Shown piece by piece: positions 8,571 to 17,211 of a stretch of 64,000 nucleotides of DNA. The stretch's first letter is position 1. Each line of letters opens with the position of its first letter. The translations under genes were made by a program, and so were the position numbers. The stretch comes from Echinicola pacifica DSM 19836 (lineage in GTDB: Bacteria; Bacteroidota; Bacteroidia; Cytophagales; Cyclobacteriaceae). The notes under the pieces were generated by a model. The model was not told the origin of the DNA. It did no database searches and was given only the letters and a program-made list of their open reading frames with translations. The stretch lies in the NCBI RefSeq assembly GCF_000373245.1, contig NZ_KB890738.1:62001-126000 (forward strand). Reading direction: 5' to 3'.

Positions 8571-9686
8571 TCAGTGTTTTAGCGGGATGACCATATTCCA
8601 GGTTTTCTCAAATTCCCAATCCTTAGGTCCTAGGCCGGTAGCGGCAAAAAGATGAGTCGGTTTACCATCTTCAATTAGCAGGGAAGGTCTTTCGAAATGA
8701 TTGTGATGGACTGTTTCCCCATTTGACCAAAGTATATTTTTGCTATAAGCGAGAGGTTTTTCGGCCAGCTCCCAGTGAATCCCATCATAAGAGGAAGCAT
8801 GAATGCCCCCGCCGGGCTCACCGCAGATCTTACCAAAACGATCTTTCATGATAAGCTCGTAATGGTCCTTCACCCACCATACAAAAGGATCCTCCACGTC
8901 ATTGTCGGGAGAATCAGCAGTCGCAAAATTAAAGATTGGCTCCTCCTTGAGGCGCTCATAGGGTCCCTCCATATGCTTAGCTTTGGTCACTCCTAGCAAT
9001 AAGGGAGGATTCAGGTCCACCGATGATTTATAGATCATCAGTATTTCGTTGGTCTTTTCATTGACGACAGGAGATGGGTTAGAAGTAATGGTCGCATCCC
9101 ATTTGCCCGGTCGTGGGGAAAGAATTGGCTGATCCATTCTAGTCCAGGGGCCTTTCACCGATTTGGAATAAGCCATACCAATACGTTTATTGAGCCAGGC
9201 CTTGCTAGCACGACCATCAGCCCAGATATTTTCGCTAGTGTTGGGAATGTCAAAATCGTAAGTGGTCCCCATATAGTACAGGAGGAAATATTCCCCAAAC
9301 TTGATCATCCGCGGGTTATGCGTCACCAATCCATCAAAATGCTCCCTTCCTCGAGGCGGGAGCACGACCTCCTGAAATTCATACGGGCCAATAGGCGTAT
9401 CAGAAACCGCCCTCACTATCTCGGAGTTGGACACCCATTTACCAAAGCCAATTTCCTTAGGCCATCGAGAAGCAAACATATGGTACTTTCCATCCTCGCC
9501 CTTCACCACGGAGGATCCCCAGACCCAATAGTCCTCCATCGCAAATCCACCCCCCACAGGTGCAGGAAGTAATCTATCGATGAAGGCCTCTTCCTCCTGT
9601 CCTCTGCCTGCCACCGCACAGCCCGCCAAACTCAATACAGCAGCTCCTTTGGTGATATCGAATATAAATTTCCGACGATTGTACAT
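8571..9686 (-). CDS. Secreted five-bladed beta-propeller glycosidase (GH43/GH117-like)
   Basis: A 371-aa lipoprotein or Tat-type exported protein: it starts MYNRRKFIFDITKGAAVLSLAGC, with twin Arg4-Arg5 and a lipobox ending at Cys23. The rest shows the repeated blade motifs of GH43-like propellers: EDYWVWGSSVVKGEDGKYHM, THNPRMIKFGEYFLLYYMG, IGMAYSKSVKGPW, KWDATITSNPSPVV and VEDPFVWW. Acidic residues in EDYWVWGSS, DATITSNP and VEDPF would be the catalytic set. The gene is alone, convergent to the alginate operon, with no SusC/D of its own. The exact family and substrate cannot be given from sequence reading; exo-acting removal of a terminal sugar is the family habit. Confidence 0.72.
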   Translation of the reverse strand: MYNRRKFIFDITKGAAVLSLAGCAVAGRGQEEEAFIDRLLPAPVGGGFAMEDYWVWGSSVVKGEDGKYHMFASRWPKEIGFGKWVSNSEIVRAVSDTPIGPYEFQEVVLPPRGREHFDGLVTHNPRMIKFGEYFLLYYMGTTYDFDIPNTSENIWADGRASKAWLNKRIGMAYSKSVKGPWTRMDQPILSPRPGKWDATITSNPSPVVNEKTNEILMIYKSSVDLNPPLLLGVTKAKHMEGPYERLKEEPIFNFATADSPDNDVEDPFVWWVKDHYELIMKDRFGKICGEPGGGIHASSYDGIHWELAEKPLAYSKNILWSNGETVHHNHFERPSLLIEDGKPTHLFAATGLGPKDWEFEKTWNMVIPLKH

Positions 9687-9963
9687 AGTAAATTTTACCT
9701 AAAGAATGATCAACGATTTCAAAATGCTAAACCGATTTTTCACGGCTCAACAGAAGCCCAAAGCCCTCACAAGAATAGCAAAATCCCAACTCAAAAGCTA
9801 AAAAACCCCAAGAATTCAGGCCAGAGCTCTTCCCAGCTCTTCCGAGCAATGGATGGTAAAAAAGCATAAAAATCATGAAAGTAAAAGCTTGCTAAAGTAG
9901 GCCAATAATAGGCAGATGGGGTTGTGATCGTAAGTTTATAAAATTCAGAAAGATGAATACTGT

Positions 9964-10733
9964 TTGACCTTTGGAATGTTTGGAGATGGATATTATAATG
10001 GCAGGGATCCCAAGAATTGCGTGGGTGGGTATTTAGCTTTGATTGATGTAGAGCAGAAACATGCATTGACCTATACCTATGCGACCAATAATAATTCGAC
10101 GACCTTCGGGGACATCTATTCTAACAAGCTGCTGGGAGTTGTACACAGCCAAAGCTCCAATACTTTTACCTCCAAAGACCTCATACCCAATATCGGGGCA
10201 GCAGGGGATTGCAGCAATGATGACAACGGTAACCCGACGATAAACAGGGACAAGAGGATTTCGGGGACCAAATTCAACCACCTGAACCTGCCTGAGGAGA
10301 TCAGCTTCTCTACAGGAGGGAAGTTGAGATTTGCCTACGACGCGGAGGAGAACAAACTGACCCAAAAGGTATACAACAGTAGCGGAGCTCTAACCAAGAC
10401 TCAGGATCACATTGGGTGCTTCTGGACGCGGCACTGGATTACCTGATGCATGTGGAGGGAAGGATAGTGGCCGAAAACAGTGAACTGTGGAACGATTACT
10501 ATGTGAAGGAACATCTGGGGAATGTACGTCTGGTACTTCGCAGTCCTGTCAGCCAGGTCTATTTAGCTACGAGGGAGAATGGCCGTGCAGCAGCAGAGGA
10601 GGAGGCGTTTTCCATGGTATCCGAATCCAGACAGACTGAGCCTGCAAATAATATGACCGAAGGGGGAAACCAGGTGGCCTAGCTGAATGCCAACAGATGA
10701 CGCATGGTAGGTCCGGGACGTACCCAGGAAATC
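9964..10733 (+). pseudogene. RHS repeat-associated core protein remnant
   Basis: Two overlapping frames (9964-10446 and 10416-10682) together read like the YD-repeat and core region of a Bacteroidota RHS protein: DDNGNPTINRDKRIS, FNHLNLPEEISF, GKLRFAYDAEENKLTQKV, then YYVKEHLGNVRLVLR. A frameshift lies near 10400-10440. Beyond it the frame continues through TAG at 10680 and a TGA soon after as L-N-A-N-R-stop-R-M-V-G-P-G-R, normal RHS sequence with stops, until it meets IS256 sequence near 10733. The 5' part and the toxin end are absent. It is clearly decayed; the original protein would have been a large secreted polymorphic-toxin-like or cell-surface protein. Confidence 0.8.
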
Positions 10734-11044
10734 TGGAGAGACAATTGGGAAGAGCTGACTGCATTCCTAGCTTTCCCCATGGAAATCAGAAAGATCATCT
10801 ATACACCAATATCATCGAAAACCTGAATGGGAAAATCAGAAACTATACCAAGAATAAGCTTTCCTACCCCACAGATGATTCAGTAATGAAATCCGTATTC
10901 CTTGCGGTCAACGAATCCACAAAAAAGTGGACGATGCCAATTCGGGATTGGGGAACCATACTGACCCAATGATTATGTTTGAAAACCGTCTAAAATTCTC
11001 ACCATCCCTAAAATTCATTTACACACTTTTCGGGATAGTGTCTC
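10733..11044 (+). mobile_element. IS256-family element, 3' end remnant with terminal repeat
   Basis: From about 10733 the sequence encodes the C-terminal part of a Mutator/IS256-type transposase: [19 protein letters not shown], then after a frameshift near 10805 [19 protein letters not shown] and [18 protein letters not shown]; a second shift near 10970 leads to [10 protein letters not shown]. The end of the element is seen at about 11018-11044, where the reverse strand reads GAGACACTATCCCGAAAAGT, the form of terminal repeat found in this family. The left end and the catalytic DDE region are missing, so the element cannot move by itself. It joins directly to the RHS remnant. Confidence 0.82.
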
Positions 11045-11671
11045 TTTATTTCTTGTATGAATTTCAATAAAATAATTTGTTCGTTGATCTTCATGATCAA
11101 AAAGGAATTCATAATCTCCAAATGCTTTAGTACAGTTTAACAATATTTTTTTTATTGCCTCCTTGATTTGTAACCCACCATTTATTTCATCTAAATCATA
11201 ACTTTTAATTGACAAAGGATCATGATTGATTGAATCACTATGCCCAAATTTTTGATCTCTATCCTTCCTAATCATTTTAAAAAAGTCTGTTGACCTGATT
11301 TCATCTATAAGCTCCATATTTTGTGCATGCTTAAGGTCAAAACTTGATCCCAAATGATCATTCACTTTTCTAGATAACTTTTCAAGGCTTGCTATATTAG
11401 TTTTCTCACGACCTTCCCACCCATTCTTTTCAATTAAAAAATTGTTCTTTTGGCCTTTTTTGAATTTGGTATCTCGCTCCATTAGCTTTGAAAGTTCCAT
11501 TACTATCATGTACATAAGTGAAACCCTATAAAATTTAAATGGAGGCTTTGAAACTAATTCCCTTTCTTCATGAGGTCTCTCTTTATTAATTAATTTAAGC
11601 TCATTTAAAGACGTACAAAAAAGCTTACAGCTCATTTGAACATATTCGAAATTCTCAATTTTTTCTCCCAT
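11015..11671 (-). CDS. HEPN/AbiU2-like protein, C-terminus supplied by an IS end
   Basis: A 218-aa mainly helical soluble protein with no signal peptide. Landmarks: FYRVSLMYMIVMELSKLMER (48-67) and RKDRDQKFGHSDS, where Arg138-x5-His144 fits the R-x(4-6)-H motif of HEPN nucleases and the LRDKxxAHSD region of AbiU2-type abortive infection proteins. The last eight codons (T-L-S-R-K-V-C-K) lie inside the IS256 terminal repeat at 11018-11041, so the native C-terminus was probably cut by the insertion. No antitoxin-like partner (for example MNT nucleotidyltransferase) is adjacent. Function is unproven: a toxin or phage-defence RNase is the best guess, possibly inactivated by the truncation. Confidence 0.5.
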   Translation of the reverse strand: MGEKIENFEYVQMSCKLFCTSLNELKLINKERPHEERELVSKPPFKFYRVSLMYMIVMELSKLMERDTKFKKGQKNNFLIEKNGWEGREKTNIASLEKLSRKVNDHLGSSFDLKHAQNMELIDEIRSTDFFKMIRKDRDQKFGHSDSINHDPLSIKSYDLDEINGGLQIKEAIKKILLNCTKAFGDYEFLFDHEDQRTNYFIEIHTRNKETLSRKVCK

Positions 11672-12048
11672 CTTTAAGTCATTTCTCTTTTAAAGATAGT
11701 ATATCTTTCTAAGAATTACTCCAGATTCTTCCTGATCCACACTCCCCGTTATAGAATTTTATTTCAAATTAAGTATTATAAGGAATTCAAATTACCTTTA
11801 TGATAAAGGTAATTTTCCCCTTTGAATAATCCGAAAAAGGCTTACCACTCATGTTTTTAAAAGTCAAAATATTAACTGCCTCACGGTAATAGGAAAGAAC
11901 TTCTTTTGTAAAATTATACTCCAAGGGGATGGACTGGGCTATTTTCTTTTTTTATCAATAACAATTTTAAAAACTTTTCGCCCATTTCGATTGGTGGATA
12001 TTCCAGAGCAGTATTGACCAGAATATCCAGTAGGAAAATGTCAGTAAC
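11672..12048. other. Unexplained stretch with large palindrome and gene remnant
   Basis: On the minus strand a frame without start codon runs from 12048 to a stop at 11787-11789 (87 codons), containing EYPPIEMGEKFLKLLL and YYREAVNILTFKNMSGKPFS. I cannot identify it; the EYP...EKFL part has a faint TonB C-terminal look. Overlapping its end is a 25-bp perfect palindrome at 11790-11814. This is probably a remnant joined to the ISAon1-type fragment next to it. Confidence 0.35.
11790..11814. repeat. 25-bp perfect palindrome
   Basis: Arms of 12 bp (11790-11801 and 11803-11814, AATTACCTTTAT / ATAAAGGTAATT) flank a single G. It is followed on the plus strand by TTTTCCCC. It lies about 120 bp upstream of the HEPN-like gene, which reads away from it on the minus strand. 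It could be an operator, a terminator or an element end. Confidence 0.6.
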
Positions 12049-12357
12049 TTAACGTTTCTTCTCGTTTCTTCATTGAGCCATTTCCTTCTCTTTATTTTAA
12101 GGAAACACGCTTTTCCACGAACAGGAAAATCTTGGATACGCACCCCATCATAGAAGCCTATGGCGGTAAGCTTAGCTCCTAGAACATGTTCAGGATGAAT
12201 GTCCTGCTCCTCCAAATAAATATAGAAGCTATCATTTTTAAACTCTTAAAAAGTGATATTAAAATAATCTAGCAGCCTGCTGGTAAAACTAATCTTGAAA
12301 TTTCCTTCCCGTCCATTTTCTTTTTTAACAAAGAAAATCATTTCATCCCAATCCCCC
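12049..12357 (-). pseudogene. ISAon1-family transposase N-terminal region, remnant
   Basis: The minus strand reads LGDWDEMIFFVKKENGREG, SRLLDYFNITF, stop (TAA at 12246-12248), EFKNDSFYIYLEEQDIHPEH, then LTAIGFYDGVRIQDFPVRGK and LKIKRRKWLNEETRR. The parts IQDFPVRGK and IKRRKWLN are hallmarks of the ISAon1-type element's first protein, which precedes its DDE transposase. An internal stop and loss of the downstream part show it is dead. Together with the IS256 fragment it marks this as an insertion-prone place. Confidence 0.72.
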
Positions 12358-12459
12358 AACTTTTAGGACTGATCCAAAATCAGCGATTTCGGGATAGAGG
12401 ATTCAAGAAAATTTAAAAATATTTTATTGCCCCATTTTATGTGAAGATCGTGTGCAAAT

Positions 12460-12498
12460 AAAAAAGCCACTTACAATTTTACATCGTAAGTGGCTTTT
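12460..12498 (-). terminator. Terminator of the tRNA-Asn transcript
   Basis: Perfect 13-bp stem AAAAGCCACTTAC (12462-12474) with 12486-12498; on the minus strand it is followed by TTTTT. It starts 5 nt after the tRNA 3' end. Confidence 0.75.
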
Positions 12499-12502
12499 GA
12501 AG

Positions 12503-12576
12503 CTCCTCCTCTTGGGCTCGAACCAAGGACCCTCTGATTAACAGTCAGATGCTCTAACCAACTGAGCTAAGGAGGA
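12503..12576 (-). tRNA. tRNA-Asn (GTT)
   Basis: A complete cloverleaf on the minus strand: acceptor TCCTCCT / AGGAGGA with G discriminator, D arm GCTCAGTTGGTTAGAGC, anticodon GTT at 12542-12540 within the loop CTGTTAA, T arm CTTGG-TTCGAGC-CCAAG. CCA is not encoded. Its 3' end faces the decayed islet at 9.9-12.4 kb, the usual side for integration. Confidence 0.96.
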
Positions 12577-12742
12577 ATATGTTTGTTTTTTTGAAGGATT
12601 AAACGTAGTGTTTTACCTTCTTTTCGCTAAGCCGTTTGTTTAACGTGATGCAAACATAGCAGGATGTTTATTTTTTTCCAAATCCTGAGTAAAAAAAAGT
12701 GCATTCTTATTCATTTCGGCCTTAAAATCAGGCTATTATTTT

Positions 12743-15274
12743 TTATTCTTTTTTTTCATCTCCCTCATCTGCTGGCAAATCCTCCTCAGGTTTATCCGTT
12801 TTTTCCTTTTCAGGGATAACCACCGGAGTCCCTGTCACCGTGGATCTGATATGCAAATCCCGTTGTGGAAAAGGGATTTCAATATTATGCTCATTAAATT
12901 TCTTATATATATCCTTCATCACCTCATTTCTCATCCCCACCCAATCATCAAAATCATTCACCCAGAATAGCACCCGGTATTCCACCGCACTATCTGCAAA
13001 ATTTTGGAGGAACACACTGGGGGCAGGATTTCTCATTACCCCTTCCCGGCTGATAATCTCAAATAGCAGCCCTTCTACCTCCTCCGTATCCGAGCCATAG
13101 GCCACGCCTATAAACAACTCCACCCGTCTTCGCTTATTCGACAAGGTCCAGTTGACCAGCTGCTGCGACAAGAGGTCGCCATTAGGCATCACCACCTCTG
13201 AGCCATCATAAGCCTGGATCTTACTCGCCCTTATGCCCACTTCCTTCACCACGCCACTTTGACCCGCCACCTCGATGGCATCGCCAATCTGTATCGGCCG
13301 CTCAAAAGCCAGGATAATTCCCGAAACCAGGTTATTAATTATCGTCTGAAGACCAAAGCCAATACCTACCGACAAGGCACCTAATACGATCGCTACATTG
13401 TCCAAAGGAATCCCTGCCGCCGTCACCGCCAGCAAAAATCCAATGCTGAATACCGCCAGCTTTATCAATAATATGGAAGAACCCAAGCGCTGCTTCCTAT
13501 TTGCCGCCATCTTCTGATCCTTGGCCTCCACGAAATAGGAAATATACTTGGACAGGATACTGGATATCCATAAGATAATAATAAAGGTAAATACACTCCC
13601 AAAATTAAACTCCGTCTGGCCTATACCTCGGCTCTTGGACAGAAATGCCATTACATGGAAATGTAAAAAATCATACACGGTAAGGTTTACGACCAGATAA
13701 TACAACCAAATCATCGTTGCCAAAAACACAAACACCCTCTTCACCTTGTCCTGTATATCCTGGAAATCAAAATAGGCCGTATAATCCTTCGAGCTCTTTT
13801 TCCCCACCTCGATCTGAAGATAAATCGCCTCCATGATGACGAGGACAAAAACAAATAAACCCACTGCCTGCATCAAACTAGTCATGGCCGCCACCCCAAG
13901 AATCTTGGCCAAACTATACCTACCCAGAATATTTGCGATCAGAGAGCCACCCTGAATTACCAGAAACATCCTCAGCAGGAAAATAACATACTTAGGGCGC
14001 TTGACGCTGGAAACTTTGGCCACCTGAATGATCCTTACTCCCAACCCTAAACTCAGTAAACTCAATACTAATAAAGGCCATCGCTCCAGCAGCGCCCGCT
14101 CTATATATAGGTTACTCACACTATATAAGGCAAACATCAATAGAAAGGCATACCAATACCACATATTCCCCTTCTTTAGGCTGGAGGTAATCAGCACAGT
14201 AGTGACGACCATCAGCAAGGCCAAAACCAACACCACCAGCACCACCGGAGGATTGTCATAAAGGAAACTCACGAAGGGCAGCACTATGATCAGAGCCGAT
14301 AATAGAGGGAACTTCGGGATAAACTGTGTCCGCTGTAAAATAATATCGGCAAACTCCTTTTCTATTTTTATGCGCCTTAGCAAATATTTAAACCAGATAT
14401 AAAATGCCAGCATTAGAATCCCAACTACCCAATGCACCGACAGATGTGCCTCTGAATACACCCTAAGTAGAATAGAATTCATTACCAAAGAGTAATTAAA
14501 CACGTCTTTGATCTCCTTGAATTTTTCGTCAGGACCCTTTTCCCATATATAATTTACCTCCTTATTAAATAACGCCCGCTCCAGTTTCCTTTCTCGCTCA
14601 TCAATCTCCTCCATGAAATCCTTGACATCAATCAGAGAATTGGACAGCTTACTCTGAAAATCTGCAATCTCTAATTGCCGGTCCATAAATAGGCTATCAC
14701 CAATCGCCACCCGAGCTTTCAGCTCCTTCAGCTGCTCCTGGAAAGCACCTAATACCAGGCTATCCTTAATATTGATTTCAAAAACCCTATCTTCTTTTAT
14801 CGCTCGAAGGGAATCATAAGCCGTCACCACCTCCGTACTGCGCTCATCGATTATATCCTTATAATACTCCAATCGCTCCGACTGGTACTTGGTAAAATCC
14901 CTTAAGCCATCCAAATAGCGTAGATTGATATCCGAATCATCCACTCCCAATCGCGTTTTTACCGCCTGAATCCTCCGCTCTACCTCTGGAAACTCCGCAC
15001 TTACCTCAGTGGTATCAACCTCTCTGGACAATACCTTATTAATATGGTTGGTCGCCAAAATATAAGCTTCCACACTATGGATCATTGAATTGATGCTGCG
15101 GCGCTTTGGCTCCTCCTCCACCTTGGTGGTATCGGGGCCCTCCGAAAATAAGGAGTCCTTTATCCCTTCCAGCGCTCCTTGGATTTGGTAAGAATAACCA
15201 GAGGTGGAAATCCCCATAAAGCAAAAACATACAAACACGGTGAAAGCCTTTGTATAATTATCTAGTAATCGCAT
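12743..15274 (-). CDS. Large mechanosensitive ion channel of the MscS family
   Basis: 843 aa. A signal-like hydrophobic start (FTVFVCFCFMGIS) is followed by a long periplasmic, coiled-coil-prone part (about 30-270), then many membrane helices (about 280-630) and the MscS core: LGALSVGIGFGLQTIINNLVSGIIL is the pore-lining helix, followed by FERPIQIGDAIEVAG, the start of the beta domain, and a cytoplasmic cage (VFLQNFADSAVEYRVLFWV). The acidic, Lys-rich tail after about 815 is low complexity. This is the layout of MscK/MscM-like channels, which open on membrane tension and release solutes during osmotic downshock. It has no operon partner. The family is firm; gating details are unknown. Confidence 0.93.
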   Translation of the reverse strand: MRLLDNYTKAFTVFVCFCFMGISTSGYSYQIQGALEGIKDSLFSEGPDTTKVEEEPKRRSINSMIHSVEAYILATNHINKVLSREVDTTEVSAEFPEVERRIQAVKTRLGVDDSDINLRYLDGLRDFTKYQSERLEYYKDIIDERSTEVVTAYDSLRAIKEDRVFEINIKDSLVLGAFQEQLKELKARVAIGDSLFMDRQLEIADFQSKLSNSLIDVKDFMEEIDERERKLERALFNKEVNYIWEKGPDEKFKEIKDVFNYSLVMNSILLRVYSEAHLSVHWVVGILMLAFYIWFKYLLRRIKIEKEFADIILQRTQFIPKFPLLSALIIVLPFVSFLYDNPPVVLVVLVLALLMVVTTVLITSSLKKGNMWYWYAFLLMFALYSVSNLYIERALLERWPLLVLSLLSLGLGVRIIQVAKVSSVKRPKYVIFLLRMFLVIQGGSLIANILGRYSLAKILGVAAMTSLMQAVGLFVFVLVIMEAIYLQIEVGKKSSKDYTAYFDFQDIQDKVKRVFVFLATMIWLYYLVVNLTVYDFLHFHVMAFLSKSRGIGQTEFNFGSVFTFIIILWISSILSKYISYFVEAKDQKMAANRKQRLGSSILLIKLAVFSIGFLLAVTAAGIPLDNVAIVLGALSVGIGFGLQTIINNLVSGIILAFERPIQIGDAIEVAGQSGVVKEVGIRASKIQAYDGSEVVMPNGDLLSQQLVNWTLSNKRRRVELFIGVAYGSDTEEVEGLLFEIISREGVMRNPAPSVFLQNFADSAVEYRVLFWVNDFDDWVGMRNEVMKDIYKKFNEHNIEIPFPQRDLHIRSTVTGTPVVIPEKEKTDKPEEDLPADEGDEKKE

Positions 15275-15642
15275 ATTATTTAGGAAAAATGGTGTTATTC
15301 ACTTAAAAATAAGAATTATTTATTCTGCCCTTACCCATCATCAGGCCTTTTTACTAATTATTTTTTTCTCCACTATCCTCCATCGAGGCCAGCTTATGCT
15401 AATATTTGTCCGAATTCACTACTATATGCCCGTCTTACCACCCGCAATCCCATTTATATCACTTAAATTCTGGGATTTCCTTATCTTAAATGTAAATAAA
15501 CGATGGCAGCAATTAATAGCATATTTTTTACGAAAACTTATTTTAGTAAGTAAATTTTTTATTAAAACTTACGAGGTATTCAATTATAATTTAATTTTTA
15601 CGTAAATTCACCTTCTTAATACACCATGAATAAAAACAGGAT
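15275..15642. other. Divergent AT-rich promoter region
   Basis: The 368 bp between the divergent mscS-type and fucosidase genes hold no credible gene. The sequence is very AT-rich (especially 15480-15610) and should carry both promoters; no clear -7 box could be chosen. Confidence 0.5.
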
Positions 15643-16980
15643 ATGAAAACCTCACTGCGTATATTATTTGGACTAGCTATACTGATCTCCACCATTCATC
15701 CTAGTGCCAAGGCGCAGGACAGCAAGGAGCAAGAGAAAATGGAATGGTTTCAGGAAGCCAAGCTAGGGGTATTTATCCATTGGGGAATCTATGCCGTCAA
15801 TGGAATTGACGAATCCTGGTCCTTTTTCAATGATTATATTTCGCATGAGGACTATATGAAGCAGTTGGATGGATTCAACGCCAGCAAGTATGATCCTGAG
15901 AAATGGGCGAGCCTCATCCAAGAATCAGGTGCCAAATATGCGGTCCTCACCGCTAAGCACCATGACGGAGTAGCACTTTGGGACACCAAAGCCAGCGACC
16001 TCAATGTGGTGGATAAGACCCCTGCCAAAAGGGACCTGGTTGGCCCATTCATGAAAGCCCTCGAAAATAAAGGCCTCAAAAAAGGCATCTACTTTTCCGT
16101 GCTGGACTGGTCACATCCTGATTACGATCGCAAGACCCGTACCCAGTACCGATACAAGGACAATCCTGAAAAGTTTCAAAAATTCGTAGATTTCAACTTT
16201 AAGCAATTAGAGGAACTATCTCTAAACTACCATCCAGACCTCTACTGGTTTGATGGGGACTGGGAGCACAAGGCGGAGGAGTGGAAGAGCCAAAAACTAA
16301 AAAGCCAACTTCAGGAATGGAACCCTAATATCATCATCAACTCAAGAATCGGCGGTAACCTAGGCGACTATGCCACACCTGAGCAAGGGGTCCCCGTGAC
16401 TAGTCCCGACAGCAAATATTGGGAATTATGCCTCACCATGAACAACAGCTGGGGATATCAACGCAATGACCTCGCCTATAAATCGCCAAGCGAGCTCCTA
16501 CGGATCTTTGTGGATTGCCTCCACATGGGCGGAAATCTTCTGCTGGACATTGGCCCAAAAGCTGATGGCACTTTCCCTGAGCAATCCGTGGACATACTCA
16601 AATCCTTTGGGAGATGGACCAGCAAGCATGCTTCAGCCATCTACGAAACCCAGGCAGGAATCCCTGAAGGACACGTATATGCCCCCACCACCCTTTCAGA
16701 AGATAAGACCATCCTATACATCTACCTGGACTATAAGGTAAATGAATCTTTGGTCATCAAAGGTCTTAAGAATAAAATTAATAGAATCTGGGTGGTCGGC
16801 GACGGTACCAAATTATCCCATAGGGAAGTGGGCAAACAATATTGGTCTCACATTCCTGGACTCAAATACATCGACATCCCTGATCATGTGTATGATAAAG
16901 ACATCACCGTGCTTGCGGTATTACTGGACGGCCCTGTGGAGCTTTACAGAGAAAAAGGACAAGTAATCGAGAGCAACTAA
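15643..16980 (+). CDS. Alpha-L-fucosidase, glycoside hydrolase family 29
   Basis: 445 aa with a cleavable signal peptide (to about Ala24, PSAKAQ). The catalytic (beta/alpha)8 domain shows WFQEAKLGVFIHWGIYAV (35-52), YAVLTAKHHDGVALWDTK (His106-His107) and HPDLYWFDGDWEH, in which Asp204 is the expected nucleophile; a C-terminal beta domain follows after about 345. It hydrolyses terminal alpha-L-fucose with retention of configuration, in the periplasm or outside the cell. The gene is monocistronic with its own terminator. Fucose on algal fucoidan or on glycans are possible sources; the alginate locus nearby suggests brown-algal material, but that is inference. Confidence 0.93.
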   Translation: MKTSLRILFGLAILISTIHPSAKAQDSKEQEKMEWFQEAKLGVFIHWGIYAVNGIDESWSFFNDYISHEDYMKQLDGFNASKYDPEKWASLIQESGAKYAVLTAKHHDGVALWDTKASDLNVVDKTPAKRDLVGPFMKALENKGLKKGIYFSVLDWSHPDYDRKTRTQYRYKDNPEKFQKFVDFNFKQLEELSLNYHPDLYWFDGDWEHKAEEWKSQKLKSQLQEWNPNIIINSRIGGNLGDYATPEQGVPVTSPDSKYWELCLTMNNSWGYQRNDLAYKSPSELLRIFVDCLHMGGNLLLDIGPKADGTFPEQSVDILKSFGRWTSKHASAIYETQAGIPEGHVYAPTTLSEDKTILYIYLDYKVNESLVIKGLKNKINRIWVVGDGTKLSHREVGKQYWSHIPGLKYIDIPDHVYDKDITVLAVLLDGPVELYREKGQVIESN

Positions 16981-17002
16981 ACCTCAATAACTCCATCCAC
17001 TA

Positions 17003-17037
17003 AGACTCCTTCTGCTTATAGAAGGAGTCTTTTTTTG
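17003..17037 (+). terminator. Terminator of the fucosidase gene
   Basis: 11-bp perfect stem AGACTCCTTCT (17003-17013) / AGAAGGAGTCT (17020-17030) followed by a run of seven T. Confidence 0.9.
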
Positions 17038-17071
17038 TCACAAAGGAATAAGCTCCATCCTCAAAAAGAGC

Positions 17072-17122
17072 CATAATGACATACAATACAGAGTAGAAGA
17101 GGCTAAAGCAGTCATAATGACA
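17072..17122. promoter_or_regulatory. Direct repeat upstream of the Hsp20 gene
   Basis: CATAATGACA occurs at 17072-17081 and again at 17113-17122, 41 bp apart (about four helix turns). The second copy is part of the palindrome GTCAT-A-ATGAC. Both lie 90-140 bp before a heat-shock gene. A regulatory role is a guess. Confidence 0.3.
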
Positions 17123-17211
17123 GCTAAAATAAGCTAGAACAGCTTTGGTATGAATTTCACTATAGTATGTTTGAAATCGAAAATTAATAGAAAACATAAA
17201 AACATACCATT

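Noticed and set aside
9791-10066. 91-codon minus-strand frame near the RHS remnant
   Set aside because: Overlaps the RHS similarity on the other strand and looks like random translation.
12503-12576. Attachment site duplicate of the tRNA-Asn 3' end
   Set aside because: I looked for a second copy of the tRNA 3' segment to the left of the islet and found none; no integrase gene is present either.
15396-15605. 69-codon plus-strand frame upstream of the fucosidase gene
   Set aside because: Composition follows the AT-rich intergenic DNA and there is no ribosome binding site; it ends before the real gene's promoter region.
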